Of a stretch of 64,000 bases of DNA, positions 35,824-44,392 are shown piece by piece; the stretch's first letter is position 1, and each line of letters opens with the position of its first letter. The position numbers were made by a program, and so were the translations under genes. The DNA lies in the NCBI RefSeq assembly GCF_004341625.1, contig NZ_SLZG01000021.1, forward strand, positions 25,447 through 89,446, written 5' to 3'. The DNA is from Rhizobium sp. BK376 (lineage in GTDB: Bacteria > Pseudomonadota > Alphaproteobacteria > Rhizobiales > Rhizobiaceae). The notes beneath the pieces are model-generated. The model had not been told where the DNA came from and did not search any database. It saw only the letters and a list, made by a program, of their open reading frames with translations.

Positions 35824-36123
35824 ATGAGATTGTCATTGATTGCAGGTGTTCTTCTGCTCGGCGGAATGATTGCACCATCGGTAGAAGCGATGCCGCTTGT
35901 GGCCGAGCCCGCCGTCGCGCAAAAGGCGCCCGCGGCCATACAGGTGGACTATGCCTGCGGCAGGGGTTGGCACCTCAACCGGTGGGGCGAATGCCGCCGG
36001 AACGAATGGCGCGGCCCGCCTCCGGGTTACTGGGGTCACCGCCCGCCACCGCCGCCGCCTTACGACTGGCGTAGTGACTATCGGCCGCGCTACTGGCACC
36101 GCCCGCCGCCCGGCTGGTATTGA
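35824..36123 (+). CDS. Secreted Pro/Trp/Arg-rich protein
   Basis: A 99-aa protein from ATG 35824 (MRLSLIAGVLLLGGM) with GGAGG eight bases upstream. A signal peptide (about 20 residues) is followed by a mature part with CGRGWHLNRWGECRRN and a Pro-rich segment (RGPPPGYWGHRPPPPPPYDW), then an aromatic tail (YWHRPPPGWY). Rhizobia encode many such small GRGWHxNRWG proteins of unknown role. A bidirectional terminator lies just after. Confidence 0.8.
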   Translation: MRLSLIAGVLLLGGMIAPSVEAMPLVAEPAVAQKAPAAIQVDYACGRGWHLNRWGECRRNEWRGPPPGYWGHRPPPPPPYDWRSDYRPRYWHRPPPGWY

Positions 36124-36171
36124 TTGGCATGCCGGCAGCTGATCCTGCCGGCACTTAATTCTGGATATGCA

Positions 36172-36200
36172 AAAGCCGGGGCTGTCTCAGCCCCGGCTTT
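36172..36200. terminator. Bidirectional intrinsic terminator
   Basis: AAAGCCGGGGCTG and CAGCCCCGGCTTT form a perfect 13-bp stem around a TCT loop, between the secreted protein gene and the convergent surF1. Flanking T-runs are short on both sides. Confidence 0.75.
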
Positions 36201-36219
36201 CTTGCTTTAAAAGATATGG

Positions 36220-36981
36220 CTACGGCTGCGCTTTTCCGCGGCTTCTCTCGGAATAGACGAGATAGGCTGCAAGCCCGGATGTCATCACTGCCAGGCAATA
36301 CCAGGTGATGGCATAGACCAGGTGGCTGTTGGGAAAGACGATCTGTGTCAGCCCGCCGACGGGCAGACCGCCGGGATTTGCGGTCGAATCCGCATCGATG
36401 AAATAGGGCGCCACCGTGCCGAGCCCGCGCTTGGTAGCAATCGCATCGACATCGCGGGAATACCAACGATCCTGATCAGGCACATTAGAGCGCAAAAGCG
36501 TGCCCTTGGGCTCGTTCATCCGCAAGAGGCCGACAACGGTCACGGGACCCGAAGGCTCGCCGGCAGCACGCGTTTTCGGATCGCGTCGCTCGGTCGGCAC
36601 GAAGCCGCGATTGATCATGGTGATCGTTCCGTCAGCCGCCCTGAGCGGCGTCATCACCCAATATCCGGGTCCAAGATCCGTTGACGCATAGACCTGTGCT
36701 TCGCTGTCGTTCAGGAACGTGCCCGTCAGCTCCACATGGCGATACTCGTATCCATCGGCATTGACCGATGCCCATTCGGCCGGCCCGGGCGCCGGCTGCG
36801 GTGCGGCATGCACGCGCTGATCGACGCGGGCGATCAGGTCGAGCTTCCAGTGCCGTCGCTGCACCTGCCAGGTTCCAAGCCCGATCAGCAGCGCGGTGAG
36901 GAGGAGGAGAAGAAAGACCCATATGCCGAGGACGAGCGGCGAACGGCGGGATGGGGAAGCGGGGGAGGGGATTTCAGTCAA
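36220..36981 (-). CDS. SURF1-family cytochrome oxidase assembly protein (TTG start)
   Basis: Assembly factor for haem-copper oxidases, involved in haem insertion. The 253-aa protein has two transmembrane helices: one near the N-terminus (LGIWVFLLLLLTALLIGLGTWQ) and one near the C-terminus (YAITWYCLAVMTSGLAAYLV). GTWQVQRRHWK and the conserved VNRGFVP-type MINRGFVP are typical. TTG 36981 has GGAG nine bases upstream, while the in-frame ATG 36996 has none. It is the last gene of the cyoABCD run, which fits its role. Confidence 0.9.
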   Translation of the reverse strand: MTEIPSPASPSRRSPLVLGIWVFLLLLLTALLIGLGTWQVQRRHWKLDLIARVDQRVHAAPQPAPGPAEWASVNADGYEYRHVELTGTFLNDSEAQVYASTDLGPGYWVMTPLRAADGTITMINRGFVPTERRDPKTRAAGEPSGPVTVVGLLRMNEPKGTLLRSNVPDQDRWYSRDVDAIATKRGLGTVAPYFIDADSTANPGGLPVGGLTQIVFPNSHLVYAITWYCLAVMTSGLAAYLVYSERSRGKAQP

Positions 36982-37071
36982 GGCGCAAGACTCCATCGGA
37001 GGCGCATGTCCGGCGGCCTTGCGCGGCCGGAGAGGGCAGGCGGGCGGCCGCAAGGACCGCCCGCTGCAGGA

Positions 37072-37488
37072 TCAGGGAAGGTTACGCATGACGTCCGGCG
37101 ACATCGGCATCATGTTGTTGTTGAGGTGGTACATGACCCACATCGAACCGCTGAGCGCGATCACGACGATGACGATGGTGAAGATCATCGCCATCATGTT
37201 CCAGCCGCCTTCGGACTTGGAGTCGAGGTGCAGGAAGTAGATCATGTGAACGATGATCTGGATGCCTCCGAGTACCATGACCAGTACCGTCGTTACGACC
37301 GGATCGGAGAACACCTTGGCCATGACGAGCCAGAAGGGGATCGCCGTCAGGATGACCGACAGCACGAAGCCGATCATGTAGCTCTTGAACGTGCCGTGGC
37401 TGGCCTGGTGGCCGCCATGATCGTGTCCGTGGCCATGCCCGTGACCGTGGCCGTCGGAATGATGCGAAGTATGTGCGTTCGAGCTCAT
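37072..37488 (-). CDS. cyoD: Cytochrome o ubiquinol oxidase subunit IV, His-rich N-terminus
   Basis: Subunit IV of the bo3-type quinol oxidase, with three transmembrane helices in 138 aa (FVLSVILTAIPFWLVM, TTVLVMVLGGIQIIVHMIYFLHL, IFTIVIVVIALSGSMWV). The core matches CyoD. The N-terminus is unusual: the first 31 residues contain 11 His, including a GHGHGHGHDHGGH run, which could bind metal. The ATG overlaps the cyoC stop by four bases. Confidence 0.93.
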   Translation of the reverse strand: MSSNAHTSHHSDGHGHGHGHGHDHGGHQASHGTFKSYMIGFVLSVILTAIPFWLVMAKVFSDPVVTTVLVMVLGGIQIIVHMIYFLHLDSKSEGGWNMMAMIFTIVIVVIALSGSMWVMYHLNNNMMPMSPDVMRNLP

Positions 37489-38114
37489 CCGATGACTCCC
37501 AGCAGATAGACGATGGAGAAGACGCCGATCCAGACGACGTCAAGGAAGTGCCAGAACATCGAAAGGCACATCAGGCGACGCTGGTTTTCCGGGATCAGGC
37601 CCTTCATTCCGACCTGAACCATCAGCGTGATCAGCCATATGATGCCGCAGGTGACGTGCAGGCCGTGCGTGCCGACCAGCGTGAAGAAGGCCGAGAGGAA
37701 GGCGCTACGCTGCGGGCCGGCGCCTTCCTGGATCAGGTGGTAGAACTCGTTGAGTTCGAGATAGATGAAGGCCGCGCCGAAGAGGCCGGTGACCGCCAGC
37801 CACAGCAGCGTGCCGCTCTTGTTGTCCTTCTGCATCATCAGCATGGCAAAGCCGTAAGTGATGGAGGAGAACAGCAGCATCGAGGTGTTGAGCGCCACGA
37901 CCGGCAGCTCGAACAGGTCCTTCGGGGAAGGGCCCGCCGCATAGTTGCGTCCGAGCACGGCGTAGGTGGCGAAGAGGACTGCGAAGATCAGGCAGTCGCT
38001 CATGATGTAGATCCAGAAGCCCAACATAGTGCTGCCTTCGGGATGATGGTCCTCGGTCAGGTAGAAGGCCGGCTTTTCGCCGTCCGTCAGAGTTGTTTCT
38101 GCGTGCATCGTCAT
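37485..38114 (-). CDS. cyoC: Cytochrome o ubiquinol oxidase subunit III
   Basis: Subunit III of the bo3-type oxidase, 209 aa with five predicted transmembrane helices. LGFWIYIMSDCLIFAVLFATYAVLG is the typical CyoC start, and GTHGLHVTCGIIWL is the conserved subunit III motif. It is placed between cyoB (3 bp) and cyoD (4-bp overlap), in the standard ABCD order. Confidence 0.96.
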   Translation of the reverse strand: MTMHAETTLTDGEKPAFYLTEDHHPEGSTMLGFWIYIMSDCLIFAVLFATYAVLGRNYAAGPSPKDLFELPVVALNTSMLLFSSITYGFAMLMMQKDNKSGTLLWLAVTGLFGAAFIYLELNEFYHLIQEGAGPQRSAFLSAFFTLVGTHGLHVTCGIIWLITLMVQVGMKGLIPENQRRLMCLSMFWHFLDVVWIGVFSIVYLLGVIG

Positions 38115-38117
38115 GTC

Positions 38118-40115
38118 TTACACCTGCCCTGCGAGGATTTTTGTGCGCTCGGCTTCGGTTTCGATGACTTCCTCCGCGGGGATGTAGAAGTCACGCTTGT
38201 AGTTGAACGTATGGCCGATCGCGATGACGATCATGGCGGCGAAGGTCAGTGCGGCGAGCCACCAGATGTACCAGATCATGGCGAAGCCGAAGCCGATGGA
38301 CAGCACGCCGAGGATGACGCCGGTACCGGTGCTCTTCGGCATGTGGATCGGCCGGAAGCCGTCAGTCGGACGCACGTAGCCGCGCTTCTTCATGTCCCAC
38401 CAGGAATCGTGGTCGTAGACGATCGGGGTGTGGGCGAAGTTGTATTCCGGCGGCGGCGAGGAGGTTGCCCATTCCAGCGTACGGCCACCCCAGGGGTCGC
38501 CGGTCCAGTCGCGCAGCTGTTCACGGTTCTTGATGCTGACGAAGATCTGGATGAGGAACGACAGGATGCCGATGCCGATCAGCACGGCGCCGAAGGCCGC
38601 GATGATGAACCAGATCTGCAGCGACGGATCGTCGAACGAGCTCATGCGGCGGGTCACGCCCATCAGGCCGAGGATGTAGAGTGGCATGAAGGCGAACCAG
38701 AAGCCGATCTGCCAGAACCAGAAGCTCATCTTGCCCCAGAACGGATCGAGCTTGAAGCCGAAGGCCTTCGGGAACCAGTAGTTGATGCCGGCGAACATGC
38801 CGAACACGACGCCGCCGATGATCACGTTATGGAAGTGCGCGATCAGGAACAGCGAGTTGTGCAGCACGAAGTCGGCCGGCGGGACGGCCAGCATCACGCC
38901 GGTCATGCCGCCGATGATGAAGGTTCCCATGAAGCCGACGGTCCACAGCATCGGCGGCTCGTAGCGGATACGGCCGTGATACATGGTGAAGAGCCAGTTG
39001 AAGATCTTGGCGCCCGTCGGGATCGAGATGATCATCGTCGTGATGCCGAAGAAGGAGTTGACGCTGGCGCCCGAACCCATCGTGAAGAAGTGGTGCAGCC
39101 AGACGAGGTAGGAAAGGATCATGATCACGCAGGTCGCGTAAACCATCGAGGCATAGCCGAACAGGCGCTTGCCGGCGAAGGTCGCGACGACTTCGGAGAA
39201 CACGCCGAAGGCGGGCAGGATGAGGATGTAAACTTCCGGATGGCCCCAGATCCAGATGAGGTTGATGTACATCATCGGGTTGCCGCCGAGATCGTTCGTG
39301 AAGAAGTTCGTGCCGACATAGCGGTCGAGCGTGAGCAGAACGAGGGTTGCGGTCAGGATCGGGAAGGAAGCGACGATCAGGATGTTGGTGCAGAGCGCAG
39401 TCCAGGTGAAGACGGGCATCTTCATCATGGTCATGCCAGGCGCACGCATCTTGACGATCGTGGCGATCAGGTTGATGCCCGACAGCGTCGTACCGAGACC
39501 GGCGATCTGCAGGCCCCAGATGTAATAGTCGACGCCGACGCCCGGGCTAAAGGCCGCGTCCGACAGTGGCGGATAGGCAAGCCAGCCGGTACGGGCGAAT
39601 TCACCGATGAACAGCGAGATCATGATGACGATCGCGCCGGCCGTGGTCATCCAGAACGAGAAGTTGTTCAGGAAGGGGAAGGAAACGTCGCGTGCGCCGA
39701 TTTGCAGCGGCACGACGAAGTTCATCAGGCCCGTCACCAGCGGCATCGCCACGAAGAAGATCATGATGACGCCATGCGCCGTGAAGATCTGGTCGTAGTG
39801 GTGCGGCGGCAGGAAGCCGTCCGAGCCGTTGAAGGCGATTGCCTGCTGGGCGCGCATCAAGAGCGCGTCGGAGAAGCCGCGGATCAGCATGATGATCGCC
39901 AGAACGATATACATGATGCCGATCTTCTTGTGATCGACGCTGGTGAACCATTCCTTCCAGAGATAGCCCCAGAGACGGAAATAGGTGAGCAGCGCAAAGA
40001 CCGCGATGCCGCCGACGGCGACGCCCGCGAAGGTCACTATGAGGATTGGCTCATGATAGGGGATCGAGTCGAGCGTCAGCCGACCGAATATGAGCTTTTG
40101 AAGATCAGGGTTCAT
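38118..40115 (-). CDS. cyoB: Cytochrome o ubiquinol oxidase subunit I
   Basis: Catalytic subunit with the haem b, haem o3 and CuB centres. The 665-aa protein has the haem-copper oxidase motifs WGHPEVYILILPAFG (CuB His and Tyr crosslink region), TMGSGASVNSFFGI and NVIIGGVVFGMFAGINYWFPKAFG with haem-ligand histidines nearby (AHFHNVIIGG). It has the quinol-oxidase N-terminus (WKEWFTSVDHKKIGIMYIVLAIIMLIRGFSDAL). Length matches CyoB (about 663). Confidence 0.98.
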   Translation of the reverse strand: MNPDLQKLIFGRLTLDSIPYHEPILIVTFAGVAVGGIAVFALLTYFRLWGYLWKEWFTSVDHKKIGIMYIVLAIIMLIRGFSDALLMRAQQAIAFNGSDGFLPPHHYDQIFTAHGVIMIFFVAMPLVTGLMNFVVPLQIGARDVSFPFLNNFSFWMTTAGAIVIMISLFIGEFARTGWLAYPPLSDAAFSPGVGVDYYIWGLQIAGLGTTLSGINLIATIVKMRAPGMTMMKMPVFTWTALCTNILIVASFPILTATLVLLTLDRYVGTNFFTNDLGGNPMMYINLIWIWGHPEVYILILPAFGVFSEVVATFAGKRLFGYASMVYATCVIMILSYLVWLHHFFTMGSGASVNSFFGITTMIISIPTGAKIFNWLFTMYHGRIRYEPPMLWTVGFMGTFIIGGMTGVMLAVPPADFVLHNSLFLIAHFHNVIIGGVVFGMFAGINYWFPKAFGFKLDPFWGKMSFWFWQIGFWFAFMPLYILGLMGVTRRMSSFDDPSLQIWFIIAAFGAVLIGIGILSFLIQIFVSIKNREQLRDWTGDPWGGRTLEWATSSPPPEYNFAHTPIVYDHDSWWDMKKRGYVRPTDGFRPIHMPKSTGTGVILGVLSIGFGFAMIWYIWWLAALTFAAMIVIAIGHTFNYKRDFYIPAEEVIETEAERTKILAGQV

Positions 40116-40154
40116 TGTTCTGCCTGTTCGTTAAGACTGTTTTGACGCCAGGCG

Positions 40155-41300
40155 TCAGTTACCGTTGCTCGACTGCGCGGGCTTGGTGCCGGACATGTCC
40201 ATTCCCTGCATGTCCATCCCGGACATGGAATGGTCGTCGCCGGTCGCCGCCTTGGGCGCGGTCTCGCTGCTGGCCGAAGTGTCCTTGCCGAAATATTCCG
40301 CCGCATTCGGCGCGCCGAACTGGTCGATCGGTGCCGACTCCTGCAGGAGGCGCTCACGATTCTGTTCGCCCTGCTCGCCGGGAACGCCGCCCTTCATGTC
40401 GATCATCATCATGTCGCTGGAGCACATCTTGCCCGGTGTCGCGCACATGTTGAGGATCTTGCTGAAGAGGCTGTTGTCGAAGGAGGCGAAAAATTGCGGC
40501 GGATTGCGCTCGCTAGGCTTGACGAGCTTCAGGTAGGCGTCGGTGTTGAGCGCCGTTCCCTCGGACTTGGCCTTCTGGACCCACTGGTCGAAATCGGCCT
40601 GGCTCAGGCCATGGAACTTGAAGCGCATGCCGGAGAAGCCGGGACCGCTATAGTTGGCCGAAAAGCCGTCGAACTCGCCGGGATTGTTGATGACCGCATG
40701 AAGCTGCGTCTCCATGCCCGGCATGGCATAGATCTGGCCTGCCAGTGCCGGAACGTAAAAGGAGTTCATGACCGAGGTCGCCGTGATGCGGAAGTTGATC
40801 GGCGCATTGACCGGCGCGGCAAGCTCGTTGACCGTGGCGATGCCGAGGTCGGGATAGAAGAACAGCCACTTCCAGTCCATCGCCACGACTTCGACGTTGA
40901 GCGGCTTCACCTTGGCCGAGATCGGCGTATTCGCATCGATCCGGTCGAGCGGACGATAGGGGTCGAGCTTGTGCGTGCTGATCCAGGTCACCGCGCCGAG
41001 CGCGATGATGATGACCAGTGGTGCCGACCAGATCACCACCTCAAGGCGGGTGGAATGATGCCAGTCCGGCTCATAGCGGGCCGCGGTGTTCGAATGCCTG
41101 TAGCGCCATGCGAACAGGAATATCAGGAACATCACCGGCACGATGATCAAGAGCATCAGAACGACGGAAATGAGGATGAGGTCGCGCTGCTGCGTCGCGA
41201 TATCGCCCGAGGGCGCCATGACAACAAGGTTGCAGCCCCCCAGCATGAACATTAGCGAAAGAGCAGATAAGCTGCTGAAAATCTTCGAAAGTCTGGACAC
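40155..41300 (-). CDS. cyoA: Cytochrome o ubiquinol oxidase subunit II (GTG start, Met-rich tail)
   Basis: Subunit II, a lipoprotein that docks quinol oxidase to the periplasmic side. The 381-aa protein starts at GTG 41300 (residues VSRLSKIFSSLSALSLMFML) and has the lipobox LGGC. Two helices follow (RDLILISVVLMLLIIVPVMFLIFLFAW and VVIWSAPLVIIIALGAV). The CuA ligands of cytochrome c oxidases are absent, as expected for a quinol oxidase. The C-terminus is Met/His-rich (HSMSGMDMQGMDMSG). The frame continues upstream without homology. Confidence 0.94.
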   Translation of the reverse strand: MSRLSKIFSSLSALSLMFMLGGCNLVVMAPSGDIATQQRDLILISVVLMLLIIVPVMFLIFLFAWRYRHSNTAARYEPDWHHSTRLEVVIWSAPLVIIIALGAVTWISTHKLDPYRPLDRIDANTPISAKVKPLNVEVVAMDWKWLFFYPDLGIATVNELAAPVNAPINFRITATSVMNSFYVPALAGQIYAMPGMETQLHAVINNPGEFDGFSANYSGPGFSGMRFKFHGLSQADFDQWVQKAKSEGTALNTDAYLKLVKPSERNPPQFFASFDNSLFSKILNMCATPGKMCSSDMMMIDMKGGVPGEQGEQNRERLLQESAPIDQFGAPNAAEYFGKDTSASSETAPKAATGDDHSMSGMDMQGMDMSGTKPAQSSNGN

Positions 41301-41689
41301 GTCCCAAAGCTCTTTTTGTTTCGACCGTACCGCGACTAAAGGACGGTGGTCATGAACGATATGAGGTGTTTCGTCGCACTGCAGCAAATCGGTTGCAATG
41401 CGGTAGTGGATACCTGTCGAACTACTCAGAAAATCCTGAAAAATCAGAAGGTTTTCCAGTCCAGCATTTATTTTTGGAAACCTAATATATCCGGGCGCGT
41501 CGAAATGACCACCGTCGGAAATGCGTTCTTTCGTCGATCTCTTCAGAAACTCATCAAATAGGCCCCGGTTGACCGCAATTTTGTGAACTATTTCCGCGCC
41601 CAACACTTGATAAGCTCGTAACTTCGTTCAACATCCTAATTGATGGCGAATTCGTGGAGGGGTTCGTCTCATGAGGAGGGTATTTCAAT
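41301..41689. other. Intergenic region between cyoA and divergent MFS gene
   Basis: 389 bp that must hold both promoters. GGAGG-type sites occur before the MFS gene (AGGAGGGTATTTCAATATG). No confident -10/-35 pair, operator or hairpin was found. A short open frame on the plus strand shows no family resemblance. Confidence 0.5.
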
Positions 41690-43027
41690 ATGGCGAATTT
41701 TGCGCATGCAACCATGGAGCCGACGTCCTCGGGTCTCGAACGCGATGCCCGTCAAATCCATGCCGACAAGCCGGTGGATGCTGGCAATATTGCGATCGGT
41801 GTAGTCATCGGCCGCACGTCGGAGTTTTTTGATTTCTTCGTTTTCGGCATTGCGTCGGTTCTTGTCTTCCCGCGATTGTTCTTTCCTTTTGTCGATCCGC
41901 TGCAGGGAACGCTCTATTCCTTCTTGATCTTCGCGCTCGCCTTTGTCGCGAGACCGATCGGCTCGGTCATCTTCATGGCAATCGATCGGACCTATGGCCG
42001 TGGTGTCAAGCTGACCACCGCGCTGCTCCTCCTCGGCGGCTCCACCGTGTCGATGAGCTTCCTGCCTGGCTATAACGACCTCGGCAGCCTCGCCATCATT
42101 CTGCTTGCTGCCTTCCGTATCGGGCAGGGCCTGGCGCTTGCAGGCGCATGGGATGGTCTCGCCTCGCTTCTGGCGCTCAACGCGCCCCAGAACAAACGCG
42201 GCTGGTATGCAATGATCCCGCAGCTCGGCGCGCCGATCGGCTTTATGATCGCCAGCGCGCTCTTTGCCTACTTCGTTGTGAGCCTGAATTCACAGGACTT
42301 CCTCGAATGGGGCTGGCGCTATCCGTTCTTCTGCGCCTTCGCCGTTAACGTGGTTGCGCTTTTTGCCCGGCTGCGCATCGTCGCCTCCTCGGAATTCGGT
42401 GCCCTGCTCGACCGTCATGAGCTGGAGCCGACCCGGATCACGGATCTTCTGCGCACCCATGGCCGCGACGTTATAATCGGTGCCTTCGTGCCGCTGGCAA
42501 CCTTCGCGCTCTTCCATCTCGTCACGGTCTTCCCGCTCAGCTGGGTCACGCTCTACACCTCGCAGTCGCCGAGCGTGTTCCTGCTGGTGGAGCTCGTCGG
42601 CGCAATCTGCTGCATTGTCACCATCATCTGTTCGGGCCTGCTCGCGGACCGGGTCGGTCGTCGCAACCAGCTCGGCATCTGCGCTGTCCTGATCGCGATC
42701 TTCAGCTTCATCGCGCCACTCCTGCTCGATGCGGGCGCCGCCGGCCGCTACTCCTTCGTCATCCTCGGCTATTCGCTGCTGGGCCTGTCCTTCGGTCAGG
42801 TCTCGGGCGCCGTTGCCGGGCGCTTCGGTCGGGAATACCGCTACAGCGGTTCGGCTGTGACATCGGATCTCTCCTGGCTGGTCGGTGCTGGTTTCGCGCC
42901 CTTTGTGGCGCTGACCCTGGCGAGCCAGTTCGGCATTCGCTATGTCGGCTTCTACCTGCTGTCCGGCGCGGTCTGCACGATCCTCGCGCTGATCTTCAAC
43001 AAGCGGCTGGAAACGCTCGACAACTGA
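41690..43027 (+). CDS. MFS transporter, metabolite:H+ symporter type
   Basis: A 445-aa major facilitator with about 12 transmembrane segments, of the MHS group. FFDFFVFGIASVLVFPRLFFP with SFLIFALAFVARPIGSVIFMAIDRTYGRG is the typical N-terminal signature; the second motif is CSGLLADRVGRRNQL. AGGAGGG lies upstream of ATG 41690. MHS transporters move organic acids or osmolytes with protons; the substrate is unknown. The divergent arrangement with cyoABCD is common in rhizobia. Confidence 0.9.
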   Translation: MANFAHATMEPTSSGLERDARQIHADKPVDAGNIAIGVVIGRTSEFFDFFVFGIASVLVFPRLFFPFVDPLQGTLYSFLIFALAFVARPIGSVIFMAIDRTYGRGVKLTTALLLLGGSTVSMSFLPGYNDLGSLAIILLAAFRIGQGLALAGAWDGLASLLALNAPQNKRGWYAMIPQLGAPIGFMIASALFAYFVVSLNSQDFLEWGWRYPFFCAFAVNVVALFARLRIVASSEFGALLDRHELEPTRITDLLRTHGRDVIIGAFVPLATFALFHLVTVFPLSWVTLYTSQSPSVFLLVELVGAICCIVTIICSGLLADRVGRRNQLGICAVLIAIFSFIAPLLLDAGAAGRYSFVILGYSLLGLSFGQVSGAVAGRFGREYRYSGSAVTSDLSWLVGAGFAPFVALTLASQFGIRYVGFYLLSGAVCTILALIFNKRLETLDN

Positions 43028-43051
43028 GGCTTCGGACATCCGAAAAAATCG

Positions 43052-43079
43052 AGGCTGCGGCGGGAAACTGCCGCAGCCT
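43052..43079 (+). terminator. Intrinsic terminator of MFS gene
   Basis: AGGCTGCGGC and GCCGCAGCCT form a perfect 10-bp stem with a GGGAAACT loop, followed by TTGCTTTC. Confidence 0.75.
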
Positions 43080-43168
43080 TTGCTTTCTTGACGTTTTCAC
43101 GCAAGAAAACAGTGGTCAGGCATATCCATTTTCTCAAACATTTGTGATAGAAGCGCCAACCAGCAAAC

Positions 43169-43197
43169 TTGAAAACTGCAATCAAGAAAAATATAGC
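43169..43197 (+). promoter_or_regulatory. Predicted promoter of the iron ABC operon
   Basis: TTGAAA (43169-43174) and TATAGC (43192-43197) are spaced by 17 bp, about 47 bp before the fbpA-like start. No clear Fur, Irr or RirA operator was recognised. Confidence 0.6.
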
Positions 43198-43243
43198 CTG
43201 TGCAACCGTCATCCCCGGCGGACCAAAAAGCGGGAGAACACCG

Positions 43244-44269
43244 ATGATCCTTTTCCTTGCGCGTTTAAACAGCGCGCTGCTTTTCACGGCCGCCGGCCTT
43301 GGTCTGGCCCTGATGGCAGGTGCTGCAAGCGCCCAGGATTCCGAGGGCATCGTGGTCTATAACGCCCAGCACGAGGCGCTGACGCAGGCCTGGGCGACCG
43401 GATTCACCAAGGAAACCGGCATCAAGGTCACGATCCGCAACGGCAGTGATATGCAGTTTGCCAACCAGATCGTCGAGGAGGGCCCCGCTTCCCCCGCAGA
43501 CGTGTTCCTGACCGAAAATTCCCCGGGCATGGCGCTGGTGGATGCCGCGGGCCTCTTCGCACCCGTCGATGCCGATACGCTGGCGCAGGTGCCCGATACC
43601 TTCAAGGCGTCAGATGGCCATTGGATCGGCGTTGCGGCACGCTCCACCGTGTTCGTCTACGACAAGACGAAGCTGAAGGAATCCGATCTGCCGAAATCGC
43701 TTCTGGATCTCGCCGACCCCGCCTGGAAAGGCCGCTGGGGCGCTGCACCCGCAGGCGCCGATTTCCAGGCGATCGTCAGCGCGCTGCTGGAGCTGAAGGG
43801 CGAGGACGTCACCAAGTCCTGGCTGAAAGCGCTGAAGGAAAACGCCAACGCCTACAAGAACAACAATGTCACCCTGAAGGCCGTCAATGCCGGCGAGATC
43901 GAGGGCGGCATCATCTATCACTATTACTGGTTCGGCGATCAGGCAAAGACGGCCGAGAACAGCAACAACACCGCTTTGCACTACTTCAAGAACCAGGACC
44001 CGGGCGCTTTCGTCAGCCTTTCCGGCGGCGGTATCCTTGCTTCGAGCCAACATCAGAAGGAGGCGCAGGCCTTCCTGAAGTGGATCACCGGCAAGGGCGG
44101 CCAGGAGATTCTGCGCGACGGCGATTCCTATGAATATGCCGTTGGCAATGGCGTCCAGTCCAATCCCAAGCTGGTACCGCTTCCCGATCTCCAGGCACCC
44201 AGGATCGAACCCTCGAAGCTGAACAGCAAAGAAGTCACCGACCTGATGACGGATGCCGGGCTGATCTGA
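43244..44269 (+). CDS. Fe(III) ABC transporter substrate-binding protein (FbpA/AfuA-like)
   Basis: Periplasmic ferric-iron binding protein. The 341-aa precursor starts at ATG 43244 (MILFLARLNSALL), with GGGAG upstream and a signal peptide ending in ASAQ. FbpA ligand positions are visible: YNAQHEA near the mature N-terminus (His), TENSPG (Glu) and the paired tyrosines in IYHYYWFG. This is a good match to the iron-binding subfamily rather than polyamine or thiamine binders. A 10-bp hairpin follows its stop. Confidence 0.88.
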   Translation: MILFLARLNSALLFTAAGLGLALMAGAASAQDSEGIVVYNAQHEALTQAWATGFTKETGIKVTIRNGSDMQFANQIVEEGPASPADVFLTENSPGMALVDAAGLFAPVDADTLAQVPDTFKASDGHWIGVAARSTVFVYDKTKLKESDLPKSLLDLADPAWKGRWGAAPAGADFQAIVSALLELKGEDVTKSWLKALKENANAYKNNNVTLKAVNAGEIEGGIIYHYYWFGDQAKTAENSNNTALHYFKNQDPGAFVSLSGGGILASSQHQKEAQAFLKWITGKGGQEILRDGDSYEYAVGNGVQSNPKLVPLPDLQAPRIEPSKLNSKEVTDLMTDAGLI

Positions 44270-44280
44270 CGCCTTGCGCA

Positions 44281-44316
44281 GCTGTTGCAAGCCCTGCTAG
44301 GGGGAGTTGCAACAGC
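44281..44316 (+). repeat. Inverted repeat/hairpin between binding-protein and permease genes
   Basis: GCTGTTGCAA (44281-44290) and TTGCAACAGC (44307-44316) are perfect inverted copies with a 16-base loop. There is no T-run, so it is more likely an mRNA-stabilising or processing hairpin that allows more binding protein than permease. Confidence 0.6.
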
Positions 44317-44392
44317 GCTGAGCAATCGGAAACCAGCAATCGCCCTGAACCGGCGGTTGCCTTATTGTATTGAGAAAGAGGCAGCGGACATC

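Noticed and set aside
37473..40145. 890-aa plus-strand frame across cyoB-cyoC
   Set aside because: Very Asp/Glu/His/Arg-rich translation typical of the antisense of membrane protein genes; no family match.
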